Below, piece by piece: positions 12,166 through 23,274 of a stretch of DNA of 64,000 nucleotides (position 1 is its first letter; the number at the start of each line of letters is the position of its first letter). The notes beneath the pieces are model-generated. The model searched no databases. It saw only the letters and a list, made by a program, of their open reading frames with translations, and was not told the origin of the DNA. The stretch is from Carettochelys insculpta (lineage: Eukaryota > Chordata > Testudines > Carettochelyidae): NCBI RefSeq assembly GCF_033958435.1, contig NC_134145.1:32763501-32827500 (forward strand), in the 5' to 3' direction. The translations under genes were made by a program, and so were the position numbers.

Positions 12166-12785
12166 TCTCTCAATCTGTATTCCAATCTAGTGCTGTGGTT
12201 AGCTCTTCCAGTTCTCTCTCTGAGAGAGAGACTGGTTATTGACTCAACCAGGAAGAAGCTGCTTCAGACTGCCATTGTGAAACAGGGAAGCAGGTCCATG
12301 AGCCAGTTGCAAAATCATTTCATAGCATTTGGACAGTAAGACTTGCCTGCTGGAAAAAGGCAATATCCGCTGATCTTAAAACCTCTGAATTCTATGGTGA
12401 TTCAGAGGGCTAGAATGTGTTGAGTCTATAACTTGTGGATAAGGCCCATAATTAATTGTACCAAATTGGTGACAATTTGTTAGTTATTTCCCTGCTCATC
12501 ATTTTAACGAATACTCACATTTTGAAATTGTGAATGAAGGCTCAGCAGAAAACCATCTTTGATCATTAGGCTGTAATAATCTCGAATGAAATAATCTGTC
12601 TTTAAAACAACAGTCCTAACTTGGATGGTCAAATAACCATAGATTTTAAGTTTAATTTTTGTTTTCTATCATAATCAGTTACTCAACAAGGGGCAAAGAA
12701 TTAATTTGAAGATTATCTGGTGCACTGTCCATTTGGTACATACAGTGACAATCACAAACAATGGGATACACCAAAATAATTTTAC
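12166..12785. other. HFM1 intron sequence
   Basis: Intron between DIRS copy and w18. No recognised feature. Confidence 0.5.
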
Positions 12786-13028
12786 CTAAATCTTCTTTAC
12801 TCTCCATACCAGTGAAAAAGCTGCTAGCATGTATTAATATGTCATCATCAAAATCATTCCAAACTTCATCTCCCAAATCAAAGTTTACATTCAAAGACTC
12901 TGAAAACCGACAGCTGCTTTTATCTGCATCAGTCAAATTATGCCTTAAAGATTCTTTAAGAGTTTTCTTTGACGTCATCATCTGATAGCTCTCCTCACTT
13001 ACAGCCATGGAATGTTCCCAAGAAAAAC
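12786..13028 (-). CDS. HFM1: HFM1 exon w18: acidic tail motif
   Basis: This 243-bp exon is the largest in the window (acceptor GTGTTACAG, donor TTTAG|GTAAAA). It encodes SFSWEHSMAVSEESYQMM and later SLNVNFDLGDEVWNDFDDD. The NVNFxLGxEVWxDFDD motif is conserved in HFM1 tails. Phase 1 in and 1 out fit both neighbours. Flanking introns are 5.9 and 6.4 kb. Confidence 0.95.
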
Positions 13029-14160
13029 CTGTAACACAATTATAATAGTGGTGTAAATAACTGGATTGCATGCATAAGACGGTTTATTCAAACTAGTAAA
13101 AAAAAAAGCAGAGTTTGTTAGCTATATAGTTTGCCTCAAATATTATTTTAAGAAAACAGTCATCTTCACTCCAAAATCCATCAAAGGACCTCACAAAGAA
13201 TATTTCAAGTCACCCCAATTTAGTTTTTTTCCAGTGTGAGCATTATGATCTAATGGAGCACATGTTTAACAGTGACGAGGTCAGTTCCTTTACCTCTTCC
13301 ACCCCACTCATCTGTTCTTCATTCACCCTACACTCACTATCTCTCTTTCTTACAAATTCAACCCTTCAAGAACTAATCACAGCAGACTAACACATTTTAA
13401 ACCATTTTAAAAATATTTTACTAAAATATGTTTTAAAAATATTTTTTTAGAGGCTAGGCAAAGCTTTACTTGCCCTTTCCTCATTCAGTCCCTCTTCTAC
13501 CACTCCAGTTCTACCCCCCTTCCTCAAGCCAATTCTTTCTCTTCAAACATCATCTCTCTCTCTCTCTCTCTCTCCAGTGTTTCACTCCCCCTCATCTATT
13601 ATTTCTCTCCCTCCCACATCCACTTTCAGGCTGAGGGGTTAGTACTAAAATCTTCACTCCTCCACTCTAGCCACAAACTAACTGATCTTTGAGGCCAAAT
13701 GATCTGTATTGCAATGATCTGGATTCCTGTTCCTCTTCCTGCTCTGAGACCACAGCATGGAGAGCAAGGGAGTCCAAATCAAAGCTCCCATTCTGCAGCG
13801 GTGGAGCACTTGCTGAGTGCTACTAGTGAATCCTATACAAAGAAAGTCTGTTGGGTAACAGCTGGATAGGCACATGCTGAAGAGAAAACAAGGGGCTTTG
13901 TTACCCCAGTCTCAGTGTTTTCTAGATGATCTGAGTATGATGAGTTTCCATTTCATATGAAATATCATTTAGTTTTACAACCTGGCTTTCGTTCCTCGCT
14001 TCTTGTTTTAACATACAACCCAGACTCCTCAAAATAAGTGATTTAAACAGGACTCAACGGTACTTTAAGCAACTTGTTCAAAGTTCCCATACAATGTTTC
14101 TGAATTTTTCTTTTATTAGAATGTACGCCTCTTTTCCAAATACTACAGCTAATGAAGTTT
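13029..14160. other. HFM1 intron with (TC)n microsatellite
   Basis: Intron sequence. A pure TC run of about 23 bases lies at 13553-13576 inside a C/T-rich stretch (13460-13640). Nothing else recognised. Confidence 0.6.
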
Positions 14161-14164
14161 CCCA

Positions 14165-14870
14165 TCCAGTAGGGAAATGTCAGGAGCAGGAGAAGGCTGG
14201 GAACTGGGGAGTCTGGGTGGGAGGGTGAAGGAGAGGGCTGGGAGGTAGGTGAACTGGGATGGAGTGGGCTGAGGGTGGGGTCTGGGTGGGACGGGTTGCA
14301 GGAGCAGGCTGGGGGTATGGGTCTACATGGAAGAAGAGGTGCAGGAAGGGTCTGGGGGGAGCAGGAGCAGGGTGTGGGTGGGGAGTCTGGGTGGTAGGGG
14401 AATGCTGGAGAGATGTGTGGAGTCTGGACAGGAGGGACATGCTTGGTCTGGGAGAGAAGGGTCAGGGTGGAGGTGAGAGGTGGGAAGGAGGGTGCAGGAA
14501 GTGGGTGAGAGGGTCTGGATGCAGGGGCACAGGAATGGTCAAAGGGTGCAGAGGCTACGGGGTTGCAGCTTACCTGGGCAGCACCCCGGATGCACATGGC
14601 TCTGCTCCCAGACACCACCATCCACTGCTGTGATTGGCCAGAATTCTAAGCCCCCTGTCCCCCGGCAGAGCCCACAGTCTGGATCCATCTCCAACCTGCC
14701 TGATCTAGCCTGTAAGGCTCAGGCCTCCAAACCCTCCACCAGTGGACCAGATGCCATGGACGGGAGCCCCAAGCTGAGGGGTTCGGATCCAGACAAGCCA
14801 CGGTCTGGATCTGGACCACAGGTTCCCCACCCCGATTTAAAACTTGAGTGTTACCTATTTTGCCACTGAT
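14165..14870. repeat. G-rich low-complexity tract and unclassified repeat
   Basis: 14170-14540 is strongly G-rich on the plus strand, built on loose GGGTGGGAG and GGTCTGGG units with many runs of three or more G. 14640-14860 is GC-rich with repeated CTGGATC-like words. Together they look like one unclassified interspersed repeat. The long open frames here (up to 192 codons) are low-complexity shadows. Confidence 0.5.
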
Positions 14871-15599
14871 CATTTAAACAGAAACACAGATGAATGTACT
14901 CACCCATAGCTGTTGAACACATTGGCAAATTGTGTGCAGTGTGGCAGGAAACTGCTTTTAAGGGTTGATGGGAGAAGAATGATAAATTCAATCTTCGACC
15001 CCAACATTTAAAGACACCTTCTTCCTGTCCAAAATAAGGGAAGGGAAAGAAGCTCCCACCTGGTTACCATAAACCCAAATCAGCTCTCTCTGGGCTGGTC
15101 TACACTAGGACATTAATTCAAATTTAGGTGACTTAGCTTGATTTTATAATGAATCAGTCTTCACTACAGGGCTCACTACGTCGATTTTTAGGAATCCTAA
15201 GGTCAACTTTCATACTCTTACTTTTCACAAGGAGTAATGCCAAATTAGAATTTGCAAAGTCGACCTTAGGCTTGTGTAGATGTATTTTATTAGCCTCTGA
15301 TGTGTCCCACAATGCCTCGATGTGTTCACTCTGGCCATAGCTTTCAGCTCCACTGCTCTTCAGGTGTGCAGGAAGCAGCCCTGGAATTTTAAATTCATTT
15401 CCGTGTGACAAGTGGAGCAGGCAGCAGACCTCAGCCTCACATTTGGCCATGAATTCTGAGGGTTGCAGATGAGTCCCAGCATGGAGCATGCATGAGATCC
15501 AGGAACTCGTTGCTGTGGGTGGTGGGGACAAATTTGTCCTGCTGAAGCTACAAACCAGCAAAAAGAAACGCAGACATACATGCAAAAATCTCACTGGGC

Positions 15600-15770
15600 A
15601 CGGAGCAAAGAGAGTACATCTGGGACATCCAGCAGTACTGCATGAAAATAAAGGAACTCAGACAGGGGTACCAAAAGACAAGAGAAGCAAATGGATGTTC
15701 TGAGTCACCTCCCAAAACAGATGGGCCCTGCAATGCTTCCTCCTGCCTCCCTTACCCACCAGCATTTTAC
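15600..15770 (+). pseudogene. Harbinger Myb/SANT-like protein fragment
   Basis: A piece of the element's DNA-binding companion protein. MKIKELRQGYQKTREANG matches the third helix region seen in copies B (RVKVKELHQAYHKVQEAN) and C (QVKVKELRQAYQKIQEA). The N-terminal part and the C-terminal tail are absent or unreadable. Confidence 0.65.
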
Positions 15771-16089
15771 CATGACTGGAAGGTAAACGTGCACAGCAGG
15801 AGAGAGAGAATCTTTCTGTGGAAATCAATCACATCTCAGTCATGAGAGGCCAAAAGTGTCCTTGTAGAGAATATGTCCTCAGTTTGAAACAGATGTCCAT
15901 TCATTAGATGCCTCTGTGTGTTGTTACACATCTACATTAAAATGTATCTCCCTAAAGTCTGACCTTCACTGTCTTCCAGGCTCTGCAACAGCAAGTGTCA
16001 GGAAAGTTCAGCTCCAATCTCCATCTGTGCATCTTTCACAGATCTGCAAGATGAAATAAAAACCATTCTGCACGTTCCCAGCCTGTAGC

Positions 16090-17000
16090 TGAAGAGCTAC
16101 TTACTGTGGTCCAGGGTGCCTGTGTATGGCTTCATGAACCAAGAAAGGAAAGGGGAAGCAGCGTCATCCAGAATCACGATGGGCAGCTCCATGTCTCCAG
16201 TGGCCATTTTCTGGACTGGGAAAAAAGTCCCATTCTGGAGCTTTCTAAACAGACTAGAGTTCCTAAAGATGTGTGTATCATGCACCTTTCACAACCATCC
16301 CACGCTGATGCCAATGAAATGAAACTTGTGATCCACCAATGCTTCCAACACCATGGAGAAGTAACCTTTATGGTTTATATACTCTGAGAAAAGGGGATGT
16401 ACTTTCCATCTATTGCCTTGATGCAGCTGGAGAACCCCATTGCAGCAAAACCATTCACTATGTCCTGCACATTTCCTAAAGTCACTCTCTTTCACAGCAG
16501 AAGAGTATTAATTGCCTTGGCCACCTGGATCACAGCAGCTCTCCCTGCAGATTTGCCCACTCCAAATTGATTGCCCACTGACGGGTAGCTGTCTGGCATT
16601 GCAAGCTTCCATACAGCAATTGCCACACACTTCTGAACTGTCAAAGCAGATCTCATTTTGTTATCACAGTGCTTCAGGGCAGGGGAAAGCAATTTACAAA
16701 GTTCCATGAAAGTGGACTTTTACATGTGGAAGTTTTGCAGCCACTGCTGATCATCCCAGACCTGCAGAACAATGCAGCCCCACCAGTCTGTGCTTGTTTC
16801 ACAGCTCCAGAACCTGCATGCCTCTGTGTATAATGCATCCAGTGAAGCCAGCATCTCCATGTTCATCCTATCCAGTGTCTCAGGGTTGTCCTCCAGAGTC
16901 TCCCAGCTCCTTAGGCTCTGAACATACTGCAGCACAATGCGTGTGGGATCATAACACTTTACAAGCGCGCTCTAAGCTTCACTGGCTCCATGATAGCCTT
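16090..17000 (-). pseudogene. HARBI1-like transposase remnant (copy A)
   Basis: Several frames give pieces of a Harbinger DDE nuclease in order: TDWWGCIVLQVWDDQQWL, then LSPALKH, AIAVWKLAMPDSYPSVGNQF, FSEYINHKGYFSMVLEALVD, HIFRNSSLFRKLQNGTFF and MELPIVILDDAASPFLSW. The first catalytic Asp (AIDGKYIP) is readable in another frame. Multiple frameshifts make it inactive. Confidence 0.8.
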
Positions 17001-17353
17001 GTAATGGCATGTGCTAGGCTGAGTAAAAATGACATGAAAAAGCTTTTTGCTGGTAGATTTCGAGGGGAAGGGAAGGGAAGGGGCACAATGCATTCTGGGA
17101 TGCTGACATCACACACCCACAACCACTTCCAGCAGGTTTTTCCCATAAGGCCCAGAATGCAGTACAGCAGCAGGAACTGTGGGATATGCATCCACAATGT
17201 CAAGCTGACACACTGAAACCTGGTAAACTTAATCGGGGCACACTCCGTCGACTTCCTGAACAAGTGTGGAAACTCACCCTCAACTTCATCAAATCAGGTG
17301 CTATAAAGTCAACCTTAATAGATTCGACTTAATTTCCAAGTGTAGACATACCC

Positions 17354-18890
17354 TCAGTTTCCTGGATGTCAAGAGCCCCAAATTCCCTACCCAGCTCTTA
17401 ATAAGTCTAGCTTTTTCTAAATATGTTCTACAATGGAGTTATGCATTTTCGATGTATTTTCTGCAGAAAAATGAAAACTGAAAATTGGAAAAAGTATAAT
17501 AAAATAAGTTTAATATCAATATAATTTACAAGGGATATTGTATTGATTATATTATTTTAATATTTCATTTACTAAATGCTATTTTAATTTACCAAATAAA
17601 ATTATTATTATTAATATCTGAATCATAGATTTTTAAGATTGCTATACCAGAGTGCTGCAGAAACCAAGGAGTTTTGCTGCAGAATTTAGAGTTAAGATGC
17701 TACACAATACATGGAGTCTTCATAAAGTGTTTGGAAGAGGGTCTCCCATCCTATATACTTCAGGAGGTCTAGGACCAAAGACAGCACCATTTTACCCTAG
17801 CAGATTAATGTTCAAAATCTCAGCATTGAAAAAGGCAGTGGATATAGGCACGCTATTTGTGTTTTCTGGATTTTTTCAGTTTTAGGTGTAATTAAGTATA
17901 TTTTAACACCTTCAATTTCAAAAACATTTAATTACAGAATATGGCACATACATGCGAAACTGGACAATACATAAATATTACTAACAATAAAATATATTAC
18001 AGGTCCCAAGGGTCTTATTATCATAGTGATTTCAGAGATCAAGGGAGACAGTGAATTCTGATTGCCAAGATAGCAGTACTGTAACATTTTTGAGAGAACC
18101 AGGCAAGCTGGAAAGGTTTTCCTTTCCCTTCACTGCATGAATAGAAGAAATAAGCATAAGCAGATGTGGAGGGAGTACAATTCTGGAGATACACATTCAT
18201 GTTAGTAGTGTTTTCTATCTATTTTGCTACCTTTTGAACATGGAAAAGAGAACAATTCTATACTGTGTGCGCGCATTGGAAATGGAAATCATTTCAGCTA
18301 TTTTCATTAACATATACCATATGTTATTTAGTAGGACTGGGACCTTTATCAAGAGTGATAGAAAGCAGCAGCAAAATTTAGTTGATTATTGAGATACACT
18401 CACGTGTATGGAGAAACAAGTACTTTGAAAGATATCAAAACAAAACTTCAGTTTTAATACAGATAGAGTGAGAGATTTTACTAAACATTAATTTAACTGT
18501 TTATGGGCATGATCCAGCAAATATTAGAAACAATAAATACTCACTTTTCACTCAGGTGCTCCACTGATGATGGGAAAGGAGTGCCAAAAGCAGAGGGAGA
18601 TAGAGGTAAACTAGCTGAGGTATTACAACTGGCATCAGTGGGAATAAGCACAATCAATAAGCATCAAATTCAGTAAGAAGTGTTTAGATGTGGGCCATAA
18701 GGTATTAGAAGTAAACAATACAGCCTGACCTTGCTTTTACAGAGCATATTGTATTGCCCTGAATATGCAGTTCTCTGCAGCACTATGTTGGCTACTGCTG
18801 TGATTTCAACAGGTTTGATTTTTGAAAGAATCATTTAATTAAAAACAATGGAAAACTCACAGAAAATCTCATACATTAGTAATAACTTAC
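17354..18890. other. HFM1 intron sequence
   Basis: AT-rich intron between w17 and w18. No recognised gene or repeat beyond short A/T tracts. Confidence 0.5.
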
Positions 18891-19000
18891 TACTCTTTTC
18901 ATAACTTTCTGATTGCAGTTGGCTCTGAGGTCTACTGAGGATATTAACTTTATTCCAATATTCAAGTGAATCTGAGGCAGAAGACTGTGCACAGTCAGAC
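18891..19000 (-). CDS. HFM1: HFM1 exon w17
   Basis: This 110-bp exon encodes (R)SDCAQSSASDSLEYWNK and then VNILSRPQSQLQSESYEKS. This part of HFM1 is poorly conserved. The acceptor was chosen at 19000 (TTTGTATGAAG) because it alone keeps phase with w16; a better-looking CTCAG at 18971 would give a stop. Donor is AGTA|GTAAGT. Confidence 0.8.
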
Positions 19001-19136
19001 CTTCATACAAATCAGTAAAACAGAGTCACCAAAAAGTTGCAAATAAAAATAATGCAATTCATGAAACAGGACTTCAGTGCTAATGATACCTCAGCAGGTT
19101 ATAAATTCTATTATGCTTATAGCAATAATATAGTAC

Positions 19137-19222
19137 CTTGGCAATTCTGGCAGCAAAGGTTTAGGTGTAAAAACAAATTGTTTCAGATCCACATTTTGAG
19201 ATTTATTTAACTGCATCTGCAT
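19137..19222 (-). CDS. HFM1: HFM1 exon w16
   Basis: This 86-bp exon (acceptor CCTTTTCAG, donor CCAAG|GTACTA) encodes MQMQLNKSQNVDLKQFVFTP and then KPLLPELP. The NKSQxVDLKxFxFTPKP pattern matches the disordered C-terminal tail of HFM1. Starts in phase 0 and leaves AG for an Arg codon. Confidence 0.92.
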
Positions 19223-19969
19223 CTGAAAAGGATTAATACAGATTATTAGTGTATTTTAATAGTCTGGATCACACCACTTGCACTTTGTGTAGAATAGGGA
19301 AGCCAATGTAGGAACAAAGTTATTATTGATATTTTGTAGAGTTAAAACATAAAATGTTCCTACTGCACAGATATCTAATTTAACAGAGTTTTTAGAAAAG
19401 TTTTATAACTGGGATTACCCATTTTAGCTAGTGAGATCTTGGAGTAATGGAAATATCTCACCAAGCGCTGACTGCTGGTTATCTGATCTGTTAACCACAT
19501 TTGTTTCTGTTATGTATGGGCCAAATCATCCTCCCCTGCAGAAAAACTCGCAGGGAAGGGAAAATAAGCTTTGAAAAACCTCAAGATGCCATATTCTCTG
19601 TATATGGAAGAGGCCCACTTTGGGAGCCAAGTGCTCAGTCTTGAAACACTGTGCATCTAAAATGAATATGCTCTTATAACCTCTCCTGGCAGCATAATTA
19701 CCTCAGGATTCTAGTATTAATTTTTACTTATCATTTAAGTTCCTATTTCTCTGGGTTGCCACAGAGTGGTGCCTTTCAGCTATGCCTGCTACTCAGCCCA
19801 CCATATTCTCCTAAACTTGCAGAGTACAAATCAGGCCGTGTGTGAGGCGTCCACAGGTTCATGGGAAGCATACGATTTGAAACTTACACCCTTCCAAGAT
19901 TTCTCGGTCTTTCCTTTCATTTTTGTATTTCTTTGCTCTCTTCCATATTTCAAAGCAAACGGACATATT

Positions 19970-20196
19970 TTACCCTACTCAAAAGTGAGGACGAAGAATA
20001 TGGGGTCCCATCAGATCATTCTGAAGTAACTAACCAAGCTTCCATTTACCTCAACAGCAGCAGGATGTGGCATTCTATTCTTTAGAGTACTATTAGTTAC
20101 CTGGATTCTTTCTTGCTGCTGCTGTTACTGAAAAGGCATGATATAATAGCAGGTGAAGACGCAGCTTCTAATTTTCTTTGTAAAATCACTTTATTT
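19970..20196. repeat. Direct repeat, copy 1
   Basis: About 0.2 kb that returns in the same orientation at 21402-21607. Shared blocks include GCAGCAGGATGTGGCATTCT and CAGCTTCTAATTTTCTTTGT. It lies in the intron between w15 and w16, so the pair flanks exons w14 and w15. Confidence 0.9.
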
Positions 20197-20297
20197 TGAG
20201 TATACAAATGCCTTCAATTTACAAATAACATACATATATTCAAGAAACAATATCTTTTCAGGAGAGTGTATACGTGTGTATGTGTGTGAAAACAAAC

Positions 20298-20416
20298 CTT
20301 TAATCTTTTTACTGGAGGAACTGATGAAATTGAGTTTCTGTTCCTTAAATCAGCTAGATATGAAGAAAACATTGAATCTCTCTTTAACTCAGACTTCTGT
20401 GAAACTCCAATTTTGC
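20298..20416 (-). CDS. HFM1: HFM1 exon w15
   Basis: This 119-bp exon (acceptor CTTTTCTTAG, donor AAAG|GTTTGT) completes the Cys pair and encodes KIGVSQKSELKRDSMF, then SSYLADLRNRNSISSVPPVK and RLK. The tract after the zinc motif matches HFM1 well. Ends in phase 0. Exons w14 and w15 sit between the two copies of a 0.2-kb direct repeat. Confidence 0.94.
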
Positions 20417-20837
20417 CTAAGAAAAGGAATCGAAGATTCTTCAGATTAAACTGTATGGGTAAAATAATGCCCCCATTTGAGTCAGTAGGAATTCTGACAA
20501 ACAGGGCCCAGATTTCACTTTAGATATTTTATAAAAGACAATGTGATACACTTGTTTTCATATAAGATATGAAAAGCTTGATGTTGCCATTAAATTCTGT
20601 AAAAATTACTCTTCATGGTATTCACTACAGAATAATTATACTGAAGTTATTTATTAATTTTTACATTTTAGATTGCATCATATTTACATGTTAAGCATGA
20701 TTCTCTTGCTTTGCACAGTTTTACACCAATGTAACCATTAATAGAAAAAAATTAATCCTAATTTACACTTGTGTAAATGAGGGTATTATGTCCTTTGAAT
20801 TTATATATTAGAAATAATGAGGTTTCCTAAAACTCAC

Positions 20838-20933
20838 AGCAGTCATGTCCACATACATCTTTATTTTTACAGTGGTGGCTGCATTCTCTGTTCCCAGGTT
20901 TTATGTAGGTCATCCCTCGGTTGCAGGCTTCTC
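20838..20933 (-). CDS. HFM1: HFM1 exon w14: zinc-finger-like motif
   Basis: This 96-bp exon (acceptor GTTACCTCAG, donor TGCT|GTGAGT) encodes KPGNRECSHHCKNKDVCGHD followed by Cys-Cys across the junction. It is the Cys/His-rich putative zinc-binding motif of HFM1. Phase 1 in matches either a missing 1-1 exon or direct joining to w13. Confidence 0.93.
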
Positions 20934-21401
20934 CTGAGGTAACACAATAAGAAGAAATGCTGACTTTTTTCTATTTCACTGATTATGTTGAGGGTTTCTC
21001 ATAGAGAAAATAAGAACAAAGTCAACAGCATACTAGATTTGCGTTCCCCCAATAAAAATTTTGGGTTAAAAAATATCAGCTGCTTTGTTTGTCAGAGAGA
21101 CTTCATCTCTGCATTGCTAAGACGGTTTTCACAGCAAAATATTTACTGTCCCCACTAAAGACCGTAATCATCATCTCAAGACAACTCTAAAACTCTGAAG
21201 GCATGAGGTACCAGATGTCCCACTTCTCTCCCAAATTCAGTTCCTTATGGAAATGTAGTGCCCTACCTGTTGAGCTAATGGAGCAACACTAAGCCCTTGT
21301 TGTGACTTCATGGAAATGGCCTTAATTGTCCATGCTAGAGTCAAAGCCACAGCACACTAAATTCCTTAAAATATTCTACTCTGTTGTGTTTTCATGCATT
21401 T

Positions 21402-21607
21402 TACTCAAAAGTGAATGGGGTCCCATCCTTCTCAAGTAACTAAGGAAGCTTCCATCGACCTCAAGAGCAGCAGGATGTGGCATTCTATTCTTTAGAGTAG
21501 TGTTAGTTACCTGGATCCTTTCTTGCTGCTGCTGTTACTGAAAAGGCATGATATGTATCAGGTGAAGATGCAGCTTCTAATTTTCTTTGTAAAATCACTT
21601 CATTTCT
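21402..21607. repeat. Direct repeat, copy 2
   Basis: Second copy of the repeat at 19970-20196, with several substitutions and small indels. It lies in the w13-w14 intron, where an HFM1 exon is expected but not found. Flanking sequence is not duplicated. Confidence 0.9.
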
Positions 21608-22082
21608 GATTTTTTTTGGTCCTAAGTAAAAGGCTTTATAGTTTTGCTGAATATCCTTCCCAACTTTTAGAAATGAAACACAAAAAAGTTTATGTACATT
21701 TTAAAATATATTATATTACCATTTATTACACTTCAAATTTTATAGTGAATAGTGTGATACAGTATATATGGCTATTAAAAGGCCACAAGGAGTTTTCATA
21801 ATTTACTATTACAGTAATATAGCATTTTGTATTTAATATTATGGTTGAGATTTGAACAAAATAATTCAGGCTGTTTAAAGTTATGGTTCCTACAATAATA
21901 ATTTGGCTACTTGGTAAAATAGGCACTTTCACTTTAACATGTATATGTTCATTTGTTTTACAAAGTGGGACTGTGCCTTTGGCACGTCTGATGGAATTTT
22001 GCACAATTTCCCATTACACGCTGCTGCTGGAAAATGTTAGTAGCACTACTTGCAGTTATGCAAGAACAACTACATGCTAATA

Positions 22083-22615
22083 GGAAGACCTGTGTCACCT
22101 TACAGACTAAAAGATATTTTGGAGCATAAGCTTTCATGGGCAAAGACCCGCTATGTCAGATGCATGAGTGGGGGATTCCAGAGCGGGGTTTAAAGAGGGA
22201 GTCTCAGTCAAGATGAGGGCCAGAGTTGACAAGGTCTGTTCGCTCACAGACGATGTGACCCATTATCAGCAGTTAATGTGGAGTTGTGAACATCAAGAGA
22301 GGAGAAATCAGGTCAGTTCAGTCAGGGAGGGTGTGACCCATTATCAGTAGCTAATACATCTTTCCTGACTGATCTGACCTGATTTCTCCTCTCTGGATGT
22401 TCACAACTGCACATTAACTGATGATAATGGGCCACATTCTCTGTGAGCGAACAGACCTTGTCAACTCTGGCCCTCATCTTGACCGAGACGCCTTCTTTAA
22501 ACCCTCCTCTGGAGCATCCCACTCATGCATCTGATGAAACGGGTCTTTGGAGCTTAAGCTTTTGTGGGCAAAGTATGTGTTAGTCTGTAAGGTGCCACTG
22601 GTCTTCTTGTTGCTT
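22083..22615. repeat. 0.5-kb imperfect palindrome, family F-related
   Basis: Two copies of a roughly 250-bp sequence lie head to head around a centre near 22350. The left arm reads CACCTTACAGACTAAAAGAT, then GCATAAGCTTTCATGGGCAA and CCAGAGTTGACAAGGTCTGT. The right arm contains their inverses, ending TTAGTCTGTAAGGTGCC. The arms differ at many positions, so it is old. Outer ends resemble the foldback family at 4929 and 46255. Confidence 0.85.
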
Positions 22616-22729
22616 TTGAAGATACAGACTAACTCAGCTATCCCTCTATTACTTGTCTACATGCTTTTAGTGTAGTACTATACCATATAATAAAACAATG
22701 AACAGAATGCTCTTTTAAAATTAATGATA

Positions 22730-23050
22730 GTAACAGAGAGATAGCCGTGTTAGTCTATATTCTATCAAAACAAAAAAGCAGTCTAGTAGCACTTTAAAGA
22801 CTAACGAAATAATTTATTAGGTGGTGAGCTTTCATTGGATAGATTCACTTCTTCATACCATACCCATACCGGAACAGACTCAATATTTAAGACACAGAGG
22901 TCCAAAAATTGTTATCAAGGTTGACAAATCAGAAAAATTGTAATCAATGTGGGCAAATCAGAAGAGAATAGGGGTGGTAGGAGTGGGGAAGTCAAGAGTC
23001 AGATAAAACGAAGTATGTAAAAGAGTCCTTATAATGGGCTAGGTAATTGG
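22730..23050 (+). repeat. Family F interspersed repeat, long copy
   Basis: Begins GTAACAGAGAGATAGCCGTG, passes through AGCACTTTAAAGACTAACGA and ACTTCTTCATACCATACCC, and continues to about 23050. It is the longest single-orientation copy and shows how the palindromic versions are built from it. I cannot assign a superfamily. Confidence 0.6.
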
Positions 23051-23170
23051 CATCCCTTGTTTTGATAAAATGTATGTTGTTTATTAAATTTGTATCTTAT
23101 TTTAAAGAAAACTAAGAAAGGAAATACATAAAAGTATATTTTGAACTCCTAATCATATCAATGAGCTTAC

Positions 23171-23274
23171 CATATTCAGAGCTAATTAAATTTATGCTAA
23201 GTTCCTCAGATTTAATTGCTCTCTTCACTTCAATTTTTTTAGTCCAATTTCCACCCTTCAGCAAGACAGAATCC
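23171..23274 (-). CDS. HFM1: HFM1 exon w13
   Basis: This 104-bp exon (acceptor ATGTTGCAG, donor TATG|GTAAGC) encodes DSVLLKGGNWTKKIEVKRAI and then KSEELSINLISSEY. Phase 2 in, phase 1 out. In other vertebrates the next exon starts with a V-G-L-D-type sequence and is phase 1-1; no such exon was found before w14. Confidence 0.93.

Larger units (their letters stand above)
15092..17353. mobile_element. PIF/Harbinger copy A, 2.3 kb, defective
   Basis: The ends read GGCTGGTCTACACTAGG at the left and, inverted, GGTATGTCTACAC at the right. Inside are a plus-strand Myb/SANT-like fragment (15600-15770) and a minus-strand transposase remnant (16090-17000). The layout, two convergent genes within TCTACAC-type ends, matches copies B and C, but large internal parts are missing. 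Confidence 0.75.

Noticed and set aside
14043..14633. Proline- and glycine-rich open frames of up to 192 codons on both strands
   Set aside because: Shadow of the G-rich low-complexity tract.
18891..18971. Alternative acceptor CTCAG for exon w17
   Set aside because: It puts a stop codon right after the junction; the upstream AG at 19000 restores phase.
21240..21320. tRNA-like words (CCTGTTGAGCTAATGGAGCAAC)
   Set aside because: Only a loose resemblance to a B-box-type region; no cloverleaf could be drawn, so neither a tRNA nor a SINE is claimed.
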